Source of the DNA: Effusibacillus consociatus | Lineage (GTDB): Bacteria; Bacillota; Bacilli; Tumebacillales; Effusibacillaceae | NCBI RefSeq assembly: GCF_042652925.1 | Contig: NZ_JBHSHC010000029.1 | Coordinates: forward strand, 1 to 64,000 | Length of the DNA stretch: 64,000 nucleotides | Direction: 5' to 3' | Part shown: positions 24,690-32,796 of the stretch, one piece after another | Layout of the letters: each line of letters starts with the position of its first letter | Numbering within the stretch: position 1 is the stretch's first letter | Made by a program: the position numbers and the translations under genes | Notes under the pieces: generated by a model | Told to the model about the DNA's origin: nothing | Databases searched by the model: none | Seen by the model: the letters and a program-made list of their open reading frames with translations, nothing else

Positions 24690-26636
24690 TCAAGTCTGCA
24701 GGTCGCGGCCGAGTTTTCGATAAATCGTGCTCCTGTGAATCCCCAACTTACGTGCCGCCTCCGATACGTTTCCATTTAACTCATTGAGCACCGAACGAAT
24801 TAGTTGTATTTCCTGATTCCTGAATGCCGTCCTCGTGTTAGAGAAATCCTCCTTAACCACAATCCGGTTCCCCTTGCCTCCATGCACTTCCTCCGGCAAA
24901 TCGGCCACATGTACGACATTCCCTGTTAATCTGGTGGCGATTCGATAAGCAACATTCCGCAGTTCCCGAACGTTGCCCGGCCACGGGTAATCTTCCAAAA
25001 CCCTCACAGCTTCTTCATTCGCCTGAATCGGCGATCGCCCAATCTCATTGCATACTTTCTGCAAGAAATGTTTCAACAGAAGAGGAATATCTCCTTGTCT
25101 TTCCCGCAGAGGAGGAACACGCAGCGATAGTATATTTAATCGGTAGTACAGGTCCCGGCGAAACTTACCAGTTTCAACATCAGCGAAAAGGTCCCGATTG
25201 GTGGCCGCAATAATTCGTACGTTTACCCGGATTGGTTTTTTCCCGCCCAAGCGGACCACTTCCCTCTCCTCTAGAACCCGTAACATAAGAGTCTGTAAAT
25301 CCAGCGGCAATTCCCCTATTTCATCGAGAAATATTGTACCTCCGTCGGCCTGTTCAAATTTGCCTGCTCTTCCTTCTTTTGTTGCTCCTGTAAACGTACC
25401 GCTCTCATAACCAAAAAATTCGCTGGCAGCAAGCTCCTTTGGTATGGCACCACAATTAACCGCGACAAATGGTCCTGTCGCCCGGGAACTGGCCGCGTGA
25501 ATCGACTGAGCCAATAATTCTTTACCTGTTCCACTTTCTCCTTCAATCAAAACCGGCAACTCACTTCTGGCAGCAGATCGTGCTTCAGACACAGCGACCA
25601 AAAATTTCTGAGAACATCCGATCAAACTGGCAAATGAATACTTTGTTGAAAGCCCTTCAGAAGATCGACTCCTACAGTTTGGCGGTACAACTTGAACAAT
25701 AGCTCCAATGAGCTGACCTTCTTGAAAACAAGCACGCAGTACAAAACCCCACTTGCCGCCTTTTCCTTCGACTTCCCAATTCCGTTCCGACGCCATTGTT
25801 AATGAAACAACCGGACAGCCTGCCAGGCGATTGTTTGAATCAATCCAACCATTTTCATACACTTTGGGAGACGCTTTGATCACTGTTGCTCCACGATCAA
25901 GGGCAACCATAAGTGTATTCGGGCTGCGAGAAATTCCGTCCAGATAATATTCCATAACTTTCGCCCGTTCCACCTCTAACTTGTTACGCAAACGTTCTTC
26001 TACTGCCCGAGCAGCTGAAACAACCGCGGATAGAGAGTGTGGATGAGCTACCTGCCACGGTCCTGTCAAGTCAAGAACCCCCAGAATCTGCTGAGTGGCT
26101 GGGTCTCGTATCGGAGATGCCGAACAGGTCCAGCTGTGGACCTCTTTGCAAAAGTGCTCAGCTGCAAAAACCTGTACGGGAGTATGGTTTAAAAGCGCCA
26201 TGCCGATAGCGTTAGTTCCCGCATTACTCTCAGCCCAGGATGCTCCTGCAACGAAATGCATATTCTCCGCTTTATGTCTTAAGGAGATATCTCCATCAAT
26301 TTTTAAAATAGTACCATTTGCATCAGTGAATACCACTAAATGACCGGAATCATTTGCCAGGTCTTTCAGCCCGCGCAACATCGGATCCAGATCAAAAAAC
26401 AGCGGATTCTCTGACAAATAATCCTGAATATAGTCTTCGGATAAAAGGATTGGTGACTTTGATTGTAAAGGATGAATCCCTTGTGAATGACAACGTCGCC
26501 AGGATTCGACTACCAACGGCCGAACGTCAAAGTCTAAATGTTCCTGGATTATAAAACTTTCCCAAGCAGCCTCCAGTTTCGATCTTATAAAACCGGGAGA
26601 AGACCATGCATCTAAAGCAAGAAACGGATTCTTCAT
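24690..26636 (-). CDS. sigma-54-dependent activator of the AcoR/MimR type
   Basis: About 648 residues. The N-terminal segment has VRPLVVESWRRCHSQGIHP, typical of AcoR-like activators, followed by a GAF-like sensor (about 80-240). The AAA+ domain has Walker A GESGTGKE, the sigma-54 contact loop as GTFTGAT instead of the usual GAFTGA, and Walker B GGTIFLDEIGELP. A Fis-type helix-turn-helix ends the protein (GNVSEAARKLGIHRSTIYRKL). Longer frames start at 26810, but AGGAGGTGG precedes ATG 26636 and the family normally starts there. Its placement and the two -24/-12 promoters at 32353 and 32706 suggest it controls the monooxygenase genes. Confidence 0.9.
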   Translation of the reverse strand: MKNPFLALDAWSSPGFIRSKLEAAWESFIIQEHLDFDVRPLVVESWRRCHSQGIHPLQSKSPILLSEDYIQDYLSENPLFFDLDPMLRGLKDLANDSGHLVVFTDANGTILKIDGDISLRHKAENMHFVAGASWAESNAGTNAIGMALLNHTPVQVFAAEHFCKEVHSWTCSASPIRDPATQQILGVLDLTGPWQVAHPHSLSAVVSAARAVEERLRNKLEVERAKVMEYYLDGISRSPNTLMVALDRGATVIKASPKVYENGWIDSNNRLAGCPVVSLTMASERNWEVEGKGGKWGFVLRACFQEGQLIGAIVQVVPPNCRSRSSEGLSTKYSFASLIGCSQKFLVAVSEARSAARSELPVLIEGESGTGKELLAQSIHAASSRATGPFVAVNCGAIPKELAASEFFGYESGTFTGATKEGRAGKFEQADGGTIFLDEIGELPLDLQTLMLRVLEEREVVRLGGKKPIRVNVRIIAATNRDLFADVETGKFRRDLYYRLNILSLRVPPLRERQGDIPLLLKHFLQKVCNEIGRSPIQANEEAVRVLEDYPWPGNVRELRNVAYRIATRLTGNVVHVADLPEEVHGGKGNRIVVKEDFSNTRTAFRNQEIQLIRSVLNELNGNVSEAARKLGIHRSTIYRKLGRDLQT

Positions 26637-26810
26637 AGTTTGCAGAGCCACCTCCTGAAAATTATTCCGTAAATCCTTCTTTGGACTTCGATCAACATTA
26701 CACATCAATAAAATCAAACAGAAAAACGGTGTAAGCGTTTTCATTGAAATAAAATTAAAAATCTCACTCTGTAGAATGATTCCCGTCTGATCTCCTATAG
26801 CTTCTTTCAA

Positions 26811-27085
26811 TTACTGAATCAACGTGCACAATACTTTAATTGTTACCACAGGTGTCCGAAAAACGAAAAATGGTGCAGCAATTCCCAAAGTTCTGGAAAA
26901 TGGGAGAAGGGTCGCTATTTAAACAGGGGACAATAATAACTCCTTACAAAACAGGCAGAAAATTATATATATTCTAATTATATATCGTTTTTTTCCTTAA
27001 ATCAATATTAGTGTATCCGTTCATAGATTCATAAAAGGCCTGCTTGCTTTCCTCCGGTTGACCTAAGTATTCTCCCGTTGCACAT
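26811..27085. other. non-coding spacer upstream of the activator
   Basis: AT-rich DNA between the activator and the groEL terminator. It should hold the activator promoter. I see no convincing sigma-A or sigma-54 promoter, and the short minus-strand frame 26974-27162 lacks coding character. Confidence 0.5.
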
Positions 27086-27092
27086 GAAAAAA

Positions 27093-27116
27093 GAAGCGCC
27101 GTGTTAGTAGCGCTTC
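27093..27116 (-). terminator. terminator of the accessory operon (after groEL)
   Basis: A 7-bp stem GAAGCGC/GCGCTTC with a 10-base loop is followed on the minus strand by six T. It is located 21 bases after the groEL stop. Confidence 0.85.
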
Positions 27117-27136
27117 CTTGGGAATAAAAAGACTCG

Positions 27137-28771
27137 TTATTCCAACAACTCTGCTCCTCCACCCCGACAGGGGCCGCTGGTAGGATCGGAGGCTGCTTCA
27201 GGTTTATCAGTAATCAACGACTCCGTTGTGATAATTAAAGAGGCTATGGATGCCGCGTTTTCAAGAGCACAACGGGTCACCTTGACCGGATCAATAATTC
27301 CACTCGAAATCATGTCGATGTATTCTTCGGTAAGAGCGTTGAATCCGTGTCCCACCGGGAGTTCCTGAACCTTTTCCGCAATAGAAGTTCCATCCAAGCC
27401 ACAGTTTGAGGCAATGGTTTGCAATGGAGCAGGTAAAGCATTCAAGACAATCTGAGCTCCCATCTTTTCATCGCCCCGCAAGGACTGAACCCATCTTTCC
27501 ATTTTTGATGAAACCTGCAGCAAGGCGGTCCCCCCTCCCGCCACAATTCCTTCTTCCACTGCGGCACGTGTAGCGTTCAATGCATCTTCAATTCGTAGCA
27601 GTTTTTCCCGACGTTCAACCGTCGTTGTGCCTCCAACCAGAATCACACCTACACCACCGGACAGCTTGGACAGTCGCTCCTGCAGTTTCTCTTTTTCCCA
27701 TTCTTGAACAGCATCTTCATACTGTTTACGAATCTGCTCTCTTCGTCCTTTGATTTCATTAACGTTTCCCTGCCCGTTAATAATCGAGGTGCTATCTTTA
27801 GTAACCCGAACCTGCCGGGCTGAACCCAAGTCTTCCAGGGTCGCGTTTTCCAATTTTCTCCCTGCACTCTCCGAGATCACCTGACCGCCTGTTAGGATCG
27901 CAATATCCTCTAATACTAATTTGCGATTGTAGCCAAACTCAGGTGTGCGAACAGCCACGACCTGCAATGTGCCCCGGAGCTGGTTAACCATCAGAGTACC
28001 CAAAACCTCATTCTCTACATCCTCCGCGATAAGCAACAGCGGCCGGTCCTTCTGTATCAATTGGTCCATTAAAGGTAAAATCTGATGAATTGAGGCAATC
28101 TTTTGATCGGTAATCAGGATGTACGGATCATCAAGAACCGTTTCCATTTTTTCAGGGTTAGTGACCATCTTGTGTGAAATATAACCGCGGTCGAATTGCA
28201 TGCCCTCCACGATCTCCAGTGTTGTAATGGGTAGTTTGGATTCTTCTACAGTAATAACTCCATCCTTTCCTACCTTGTCCATCGCATCTGCAATTAACTG
28301 ACCAATCTCATTATCTTTAGCGGCAAGCGACGCCACCTCAGCAATGAGCTTACGGCTGTCTATGGAAACGGCCGAATCTTTTAGAATCTCAACGACTGCT
28401 TTGATAGCATGTTCAATTCCTCTTTTTAGAATCATGGGATTTGCCCCGTCTCGAACATACCTTAATCCTTCTTTAACCATGGCCTGCGCAAGAACCGTTG
28501 CAGTGGTCGTACCGTCACCCGCAACATCGTTTGTGTGACTGGCTACTTCTTTAACCAATATTGCGCCCATATTCTCAAAGGGATCTTCGAGTTCAATCTC
28601 CCTCGCTATAAATACGCCATCATTCGAGACTATTGGAGTAGTGAACGGCCTGTCAATAATTACATTACGACCCTTCGGTCCCAGTGTGCTCTTAACGATG
28701 GCGGAGAGTTTATCGACACCTCTTTCAAGGGCAGAACGCGCATCCTCATTCAACAGGAAAAGCTTTGCCAT
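27137..28771 (-). CDS. GroEL-like chaperonin dedicated to the monooxygenase (MimG type)
   Basis: A 544-residue group I chaperonin with the expected motifs STLGPKGRNVIID, NDVAGDGTTTATVLA (ATP site), VEEGIVAGGGTALL and the apical domain. The flexible GGM-repeat tail of housekeeping GroEL is missing and replaced by a short Cys-containing end, and the N-terminus is also atypical. No groES is adjacent. In mycobacteria a GroEL-like protein (MimG) encoded with mimABCD is needed to fold the oxygenase large subunit, and position here supports the same job. It follows the alcohol dehydrogenase gene after 118 bases. ATG has AGGGGGAATC. Confidence 0.92.
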   Translation of the reverse strand: MAKLFLLNEDARSALERGVDKLSAIVKSTLGPKGRNVIIDRPFTTPIVSNDGVFIAREIELEDPFENMGAILVKEVASHTNDVAGDGTTTATVLAQAMVKEGLRYVRDGANPMILKRGIEHAIKAVVEILKDSAVSIDSRKLIAEVASLAAKDNEIGQLIADAMDKVGKDGVITVEESKLPITTLEIVEGMQFDRGYISHKMVTNPEKMETVLDDPYILITDQKIASIHQILPLMDQLIQKDRPLLLIAEDVENEVLGTLMVNQLRGTLQVVAVRTPEFGYNRKLVLEDIAILTGGQVISESAGRKLENATLEDLGSARQVRVTKDSTSIINGQGNVNEIKGRREQIRKQYEDAVQEWEKEKLQERLSKLSGGVGVILVGGTTTVERREKLLRIEDALNATRAAVEEGIVAGGGTALLQVSSKMERWVQSLRGDEKMGAQIVLNALPAPLQTIASNCGLDGTSIAEKVQELPVGHGFNALTEEYIDMISSGIIDPVKVTRCALENAASIASLIITTESLITDKPEAASDPTSGPCRGGGAELLE

Positions 28772-28889
28772 AAATGTGATTCCCCCTATTCCCGTTCTGA
28801 TCTTTAAACGATGGCGAAAACGTCTCGCTCATCCAATGATAGGGAAGACGCCGAGATTTCACCCGGCGCCCTTTCCGCAGGTAAATATT

Positions 28890-29915
28890 TTAAGGAACCA
28901 AAACTCCCCGCCCGTTGATCTTTCCTTCATGAAGCAGCTTAAGTACAGCATTTGCCTCATCGATTGAGTATTTAGCAGAATGGAGCTTTACCTTGCCCCG
29001 CGCATGGAGTTCCATTAACTGATACAGCTCATTGTAGTTTCCAACCAAACTGCCGACTATACTTATTTCATTATTGATGAGGTTAAGAGAAGGAACTTTC
29101 ACCGTCCCCCCATAGCCGACTACGTAATAAGTTCCTCCCTTACGAAGCATTTCCAGACTGTCCGCATGAGTCTGGTCAGTACCCACAAAGTCAATGATTA
29201 TATCAACCCCTTGCCCGGCTGTCAGGCTCCGTACTTGAGAAATAGCTTTATCATTTGCTTCAACCGCATGAACGGCCCCCAGATCCAATGCCATGTTCAA
29301 ACGATCCTTATTTCTGTCAAGTGCAATGATATCCGCATTACCCAGCTCTCGCATCACCTGGACGCCAATATGCCCAAGTCCCCCCATTCCAATCATGAGA
29401 ACTGTAGTTCCTGGCTTGGCTAAAGGAGCAGCTTTGCGTACAGCCCGGTACGCAGTGATTCCAGCGTCGGCAAATGGTGCAACATCAGCAGGATTTACAT
29501 TGTTAGGCAACGGAATCAAAGCTCGTTCGGTGGTCTTCAGATACTCGGCATATCCGCCATCAACGGTTAGGCCGGGAAACGTAAGATTCGGGCAATGCAT
29601 ATCCTCTCCGGCACGACAGTTCAAACATTTTCCACAACTCATCACAGGGTGTACAATAACAGGGTCGCCTACCTTAAAATTGGTAACGGCAGAACCTATT
29701 TGATAGACCCAACCGGCGTTTTCGTGACCGATGATGTATGGAAGTTCTGTGCCAAGGGTTTCTGCCCAAACCCCTTCGATCAAATGCAGGTCAGTATGAC
29801 AAACGCCGGCTCCCCCGATTTTCACAATAACGTCGCTTGGGTCTGTGATAACCGGGTCCGGAACTTGTTCAATTCGTAAAGGTTCGTTGTATTTATGCAA
29901 ACGCGCTGCTTTCAT
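28890..29915 (-). CDS. zinc-dependent alcohol dehydrogenase
   Basis: A 341-residue medium-chain dehydrogenase. The catalytic zinc site is CHTDLH and GHENAG, the structural zinc site has four Cys around CGKCLNCRAGEDMHC, and GMGGLGHIG binds NAD. Related genes accompany propane and acetone monooxygenases and probably oxidise the alcohol product (for example 2-propanol or acetol); that is inference from neighbours. ATG 29915 has TTGGAGG nine bases upstream and overlaps the end of the DUF59 gene by 23 bases. A start at 29948 is unlikely. Confidence 0.9.
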   Translation of the reverse strand: MKAARLHKYNEPLRIEQVPDPVITDPSDVIVKIGGAGVCHTDLHLIEGVWAETLGTELPYIIGHENAGWVYQIGSAVTNFKVGDPVIVHPVMSCGKCLNCRAGEDMHCPNLTFPGLTVDGGYAEYLKTTERALIPLPNNVNPADVAPFADAGITAYRAVRKAAPLAKPGTTVLMIGMGGLGHIGVQVMRELGNADIIALDRNKDRLNMALDLGAVHAVEANDKAISQVRSLTAGQGVDIIIDFVGTDQTHADSLEMLRKGGTYYVVGYGGTVKVPSLNLINNEISIVGSLVGNYNELYQLMELHARGKVKLHSAKYSIDEANAVLKLLHEGKINGRGVLVP

Positions 29916-30636
29916 GCTTACATACCTCCAATTCAGATAGTTGTTCAATGCTGTACCGTGTTTGAAACAATCCTCGACAATGATGACCGTTAAATTCCAT
30001 ACTCAGCCGGGTTCGCCGAGCATTGGCCAAGTAATCAGAGAAACTTTCCGGGTCTAAATTCTTGCCGTCGGGCTGAATAAAAGCAGTACTCTGCGGTTCG
30101 TTGTCATGCCCCAGTTCCTGGCGAATGGATAAATATCGCTTCGTGAGCAGCATCCCCTCCGATTCAAGATTCGGAAGGTCACACAAATTCTTAATAGTTA
30201 AATTCAAGATATCAACATGAGTGAATCCTAAGCGGATGAGATGCCGTAATAACCTTTCTTGACGAGATAGGAATGCCTTGACACGAAAGGTTTTTCGCAG
30301 TTCGTCCAACTCACCGGATGACACATCCGGGAACGTTTCAGTAAACGATTTGCCGTTGGAAACTCCCTCGTTAATCTCGGTTGAAGCGCAATGATCTTCA
30401 AGACAAACTACCACATTTCTAACCCACGGGAGTTCCGATACCCGGTCACGAATATCCTCCGCCATTATGAAAGCAAAGTTTGGGGAACACCAATAGGTGG
30501 GCAGACGGAATGACACCATGACGTCCGATCCTTTGACTATCACTTCGTTTATAAAACCTAATTCCGTAAGCGATTGATCCAGTTCCGGATCATAAACCGT
30601 GGCTAATTTCGTAAAGACTTCTTCCCGCTGCTGCAT
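29893..30636 (-). CDS. DUF59/MIP18-type metal-sulfur assembly factor
   Basis: About 247 residues. The N-terminal ~100 residues form a DUF59 domain (VYDPELDQSLTELGFI, then PTYWCSPNFAFIMAEDI). The rest is helical and not recognised outside monooxygenase operons. Proteins of this composition are regularly encoded with Mim/Prm-type oxygenases and may help load the di-iron or 2Fe-2S centres, by inference. ATG 30636 is preceded by GGGAGGG at 7 bases; the upstream TTG sits too close to it. It follows the amidohydrolase stop by 23 bases. Confidence 0.82.
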   Translation of the reverse strand: MQQREEVFTKLATVYDPELDQSLTELGFINEVIVKGSDVMVSFRLPTYWCSPNFAFIMAEDIRDRVSELPWVRNVVVCLEDHCASTEINEGVSNGKSFTETFPDVSSGELDELRKTFRVKAFLSRQERLLRHLIRLGFTHVDILNLTIKNLCDLPNLESEGMLLTKRYLSIRQELGHDNEPQSTAFIQPDGKNLDPESFSDYLANARRTRLSMEFNGHHCRGLFQTRYSIEQLSELEVCKHESSAFA

Positions 30637-30659
30637 CTGGGACCCTCCCGTCAATCAGA

Positions 30660-31679
30660 TTATCCACGCACTGCCACCTTGTCACCCCGTATTTTGGCCT
30701 TTTGGGCTTCGATATCGATACCGTACAGTCGGGCAGCGTTTTCGCCCAAAATTTTCTTTTTAACAGAAAGGGTTAAATCAGTCCCTGTTTCTTGTTTGAT
30801 ATCTTCCGGAAGTTCAAAGGCCATAAATTTCTCAATCAGCCATTTCGGTTCCCAAAGTGCATAATCACTTCCAAATAAGATTCGGTCCTCACCAACCCAG
30901 TAGAGCAGTTCACTGATGATTTCCGCAAAATATCGGGGGCGAGTATGAATGAATGGCATTGCTACAGCCAAACCCGCATACACATTCGGTTCTTGCGTAG
31001 CGATCCAGCAGAAATCTTCTAACCGTGGCAGACCACAGTGTTCCACGATAAAGTTCAAACCTGGGAAGCTGGTGGCCGCATCGTCAATATCCGCCACATC
31101 AAAAGCATCCCGATTGAGCGGAATAATAGTGGGCCCCTTATGCACGTGAATATTAACAATTCCTAATTGTTCGCACTTTTCCAGATACCGCTGGGCCCAA
31201 GGATCAGAAAGTTTATAGCCTTTCGAAGCGCCTCGCCATTCGGCTGTATATAATTTCACACCCTTAACTCCGTGGGTTACTGCCAAATACTCCAAATACT
31301 CAAGTCCCCGCTCCCCGTCTCGGGGATCAAAAGTCCCATTGCCAATGAATCGCCCGGGATATTGTTTCGCAAGATCGGCGTTCTTTTCAATATCGCCAAA
31401 CCCATTTTTATAGAAATCTGTCAGGAAAACTGGCTGAAAAATCGCCATGTCTACATATCCCTTCACAAACAGGTCGTTTACTAGAGTATCCGCATCGTAT
31501 TTTTGAAACTTATTCTTCGGCCAAAGATATTCCGCGGGACTAAGATTCTTATGATAGTCATAGAAACAGTTGATAAACTGAGCCCCATGAATGTTCAGTT
31601 GGTTTTCCGGACTTCCGTCCCATAACGCAATATGACCGTCTATTACGAAAATCTCTTCTCCGTTTTCTGTTTTAAACAT
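30660..31679 (-). CDS. amidohydrolase-family protein of the monooxygenase cluster
   Basis: A 339-residue TIM-barrel hydrolase of the amidohydrolase-2 (ACMSD-like) group, with VIDGHIALWD at the start, NIHVHKGP, VEHCGLPRLEDF and FGSDYALWEP. Substituted metal residues at the first site (DGHIA instead of D-x-H-x-H) make the reaction unclear. The gene is a regular neighbour of mimABCD/prmABCD, and a product-processing or cofactor role is unproven. ATG 31679 has GGGAGG seven bases upstream and is the third in-frame ATG or GTG in a row. Confidence 0.85.
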   Translation of the reverse strand: MFKTENGEEIFVIDGHIALWDGSPENQLNIHGAQFINCFYDYHKNLSPAEYLWPKNKFQKYDADTLVNDLFVKGYVDMAIFQPVFLTDFYKNGFGDIEKNADLAKQYPGRFIGNGTFDPRDGERGLEYLEYLAVTHGVKGVKLYTAEWRGASKGYKLSDPWAQRYLEKCEQLGIVNIHVHKGPTIIPLNRDAFDVADIDDAATSFPGLNFIVEHCGLPRLEDFCWIATQEPNVYAGLAVAMPFIHTRPRYFAEIISELLYWVGEDRILFGSDYALWEPKWLIEKFMAFELPEDIKQETGTDLTLSVKKKILGENAARLYGIDIEAQKAKIRGDKVAVRG

Positions 31680-31737
31680 ACACATACCTCCCACTGTCTT
31701 TCATTATTTTGACTATCCTAGCTTTGAAACTAACAAT

Positions 31738-32295
31738 TTAATTTTGTTGTTTTAGCAATTTAATAAACTCCCTCATATAACCAGGATGGTCGATCCATGC
31801 ACGGGAAGTTACAAAATTCCCGTCTACCACAACTTCTTCATCTACAAATGTAGCTCCCGCAGTAGTTATGTCAGGCTGTAATGACCAAAAGGCTGCACAT
31901 CGACGTCCCTTCAGATGACCAAGAGGAAGCAAGGCCAAGGCGGCGTGACATTCAAATGCCAAAGGTTTATTGGTCTCCACAAACCAGTTCACAATACTGG
32001 CGAAAGCGCTGTCGTTGCGTATATACTCAGGGGCACGTCCACCAGGGATTACTGCACCGTCATACACAGATGGATCGACTTCATTAAACCCAAGATCGGC
32101 CTGTACACGATAACCAAATTTTTCTGTAAAGGTGTCGAAACCTGGTTCAAAATCGTGGATAACTGTTTGGATCACCTTTTTGGTTGGTGCTGCAATCTCA
32201 ACTGTGTAACCTTCCTCCCGCAGCCGGTGCAGAGGATACATCACCTCCTGCGCTTCAGCCATATCTCCTGTGAGAATCAAAATTTTCTTACTCAC
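31738..32295 (-). CDS. DJ-1/PfpI family protein
   Basis: A 185-residue flavodoxin-like fold of the DJ-1/PfpI superfamily: ILTGDMAEAQEVMYPLHRLR, VIPGGRAPEYIR and the nucleophile elbow FECHAALALLP, where Cys is kept but the usual Gly-His pattern is altered. Family members act as glyoxalases, deglycases or chaperones. It is the first gene of the minus-strand accessory operon, with GTG start behind GGAGGATTTTATAA. Protection against aldehyde products of alcohol oxidation is a plausible guess. Confidence 0.88.
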   Translation of the reverse strand: MSKKILILTGDMAEAQEVMYPLHRLREEGYTVEIAAPTKKVIQTVIHDFEPGFDTFTEKFGYRVQADLGFNEVDPSVYDGAVIPGGRAPEYIRNDSAFASIVNWFVETNKPLAFECHAALALLPLGHLKGRRCAAFWSLQPDITTAGATFVDEEVVVDGNFVTSRAWIDHPGYMREFIKLLKQQN

Positions 32296-32352
32296 TTATA
32301 AAATCCTCCTTTCTTTTTCTATCAAAATCGAGTGATCTGCCCCTATATATAA

Positions 32353-32367
32353 GCAAAACTCGTGCCA
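32353..32367 (-). promoter_or_regulatory. sigma-54 promoter of the accessory operon
   Basis: On the minus strand the sequence is TGGCACGAGTTTTGC, a perfect match to TGGCAC-N5-TTGC. It lies 58 bases before the GTG of the DJ-1 gene, so the start point would be near 32340. Confidence 0.9.
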
Positions 32368-32445
32368 ACATGCATTTCTGTCATATATTCTTTGTTCATG
32401 CAGGAGTAGAAAATGGTTATACAAGCCGCCTTTTCAAATCACTAA

Positions 32446-32457
32446 TCACTATAGTGA
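32446..32457. promoter_or_regulatory. perfect 12-bp palindrome in the intergenic region
   Basis: TCACTATAGTGA is fully self-complementary and lies between the minus-strand sigma-54 promoter and the repeat cluster. It may bind an additional regulator. No family is assigned. Confidence 0.35.
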
Positions 32458-32509
32458 AAATACACAGAAGCCTGCCTTATCAAAGAAACACTTGAGGCAT
32501 GACACTCCG

Positions 32510-32563
32510 TTGCAAACTGTCGCAATAACGCACGACTGTCGCATAAACGAAACAATTTTGCAA
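32510..32563. promoter_or_regulatory. enhancer-like repeat cluster shared by both sigma-54 promoters
   Basis: TTGCAA occurs at both ends (32510-32515, 32558-32563). Between them ACTGTCGCA-NN-AACG appears twice, at 32516-32530 and 32535-32549, with a 19-base period. The first copy also forms a TTGC/GCAA dyad at 32510-32525. The cluster is centred between the two -24/-12 promoters, as expected for binding sites of the sigma-54 activator. Confidence 0.65.
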
Positions 32564-32705
32564 CAAGTAAAATTATTCAATCTATTTTAACGGTGGGAAT
32601 CTTATTTTGACCAACCATTTACGACTCGAATCTTCCTTATAATTATTGAAAGTTTTGAATGATTTTTGTTTGCGATTGACTGTTCGTCGACAACCGTTCC
32701 CATGT

Positions 32706-32720
32706 TGGCATACAAATTGC
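32706..32720 (+). promoter_or_regulatory. sigma-54 promoter of mimABCD
   Basis: TGGCATACAAATTGC matches the -24/-12 consensus with one difference (T for C). The start point would be near 32732, leaving a leader of about 65 bases before mimA. Confidence 0.88.
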
Positions 32721-32796
32721 TTTACTATCGATTATGAAAGGGACATCCCGATTCGTCCTTCCCTTTCGGAAACAATAAAAAAAGGAGGTACTTTTT

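Noticed and set aside
26974..27162. 62-codon minus-strand frame upstream of the activator
   Set aside because: It overlaps the groEL end and terminator and has no good ribosome binding site.
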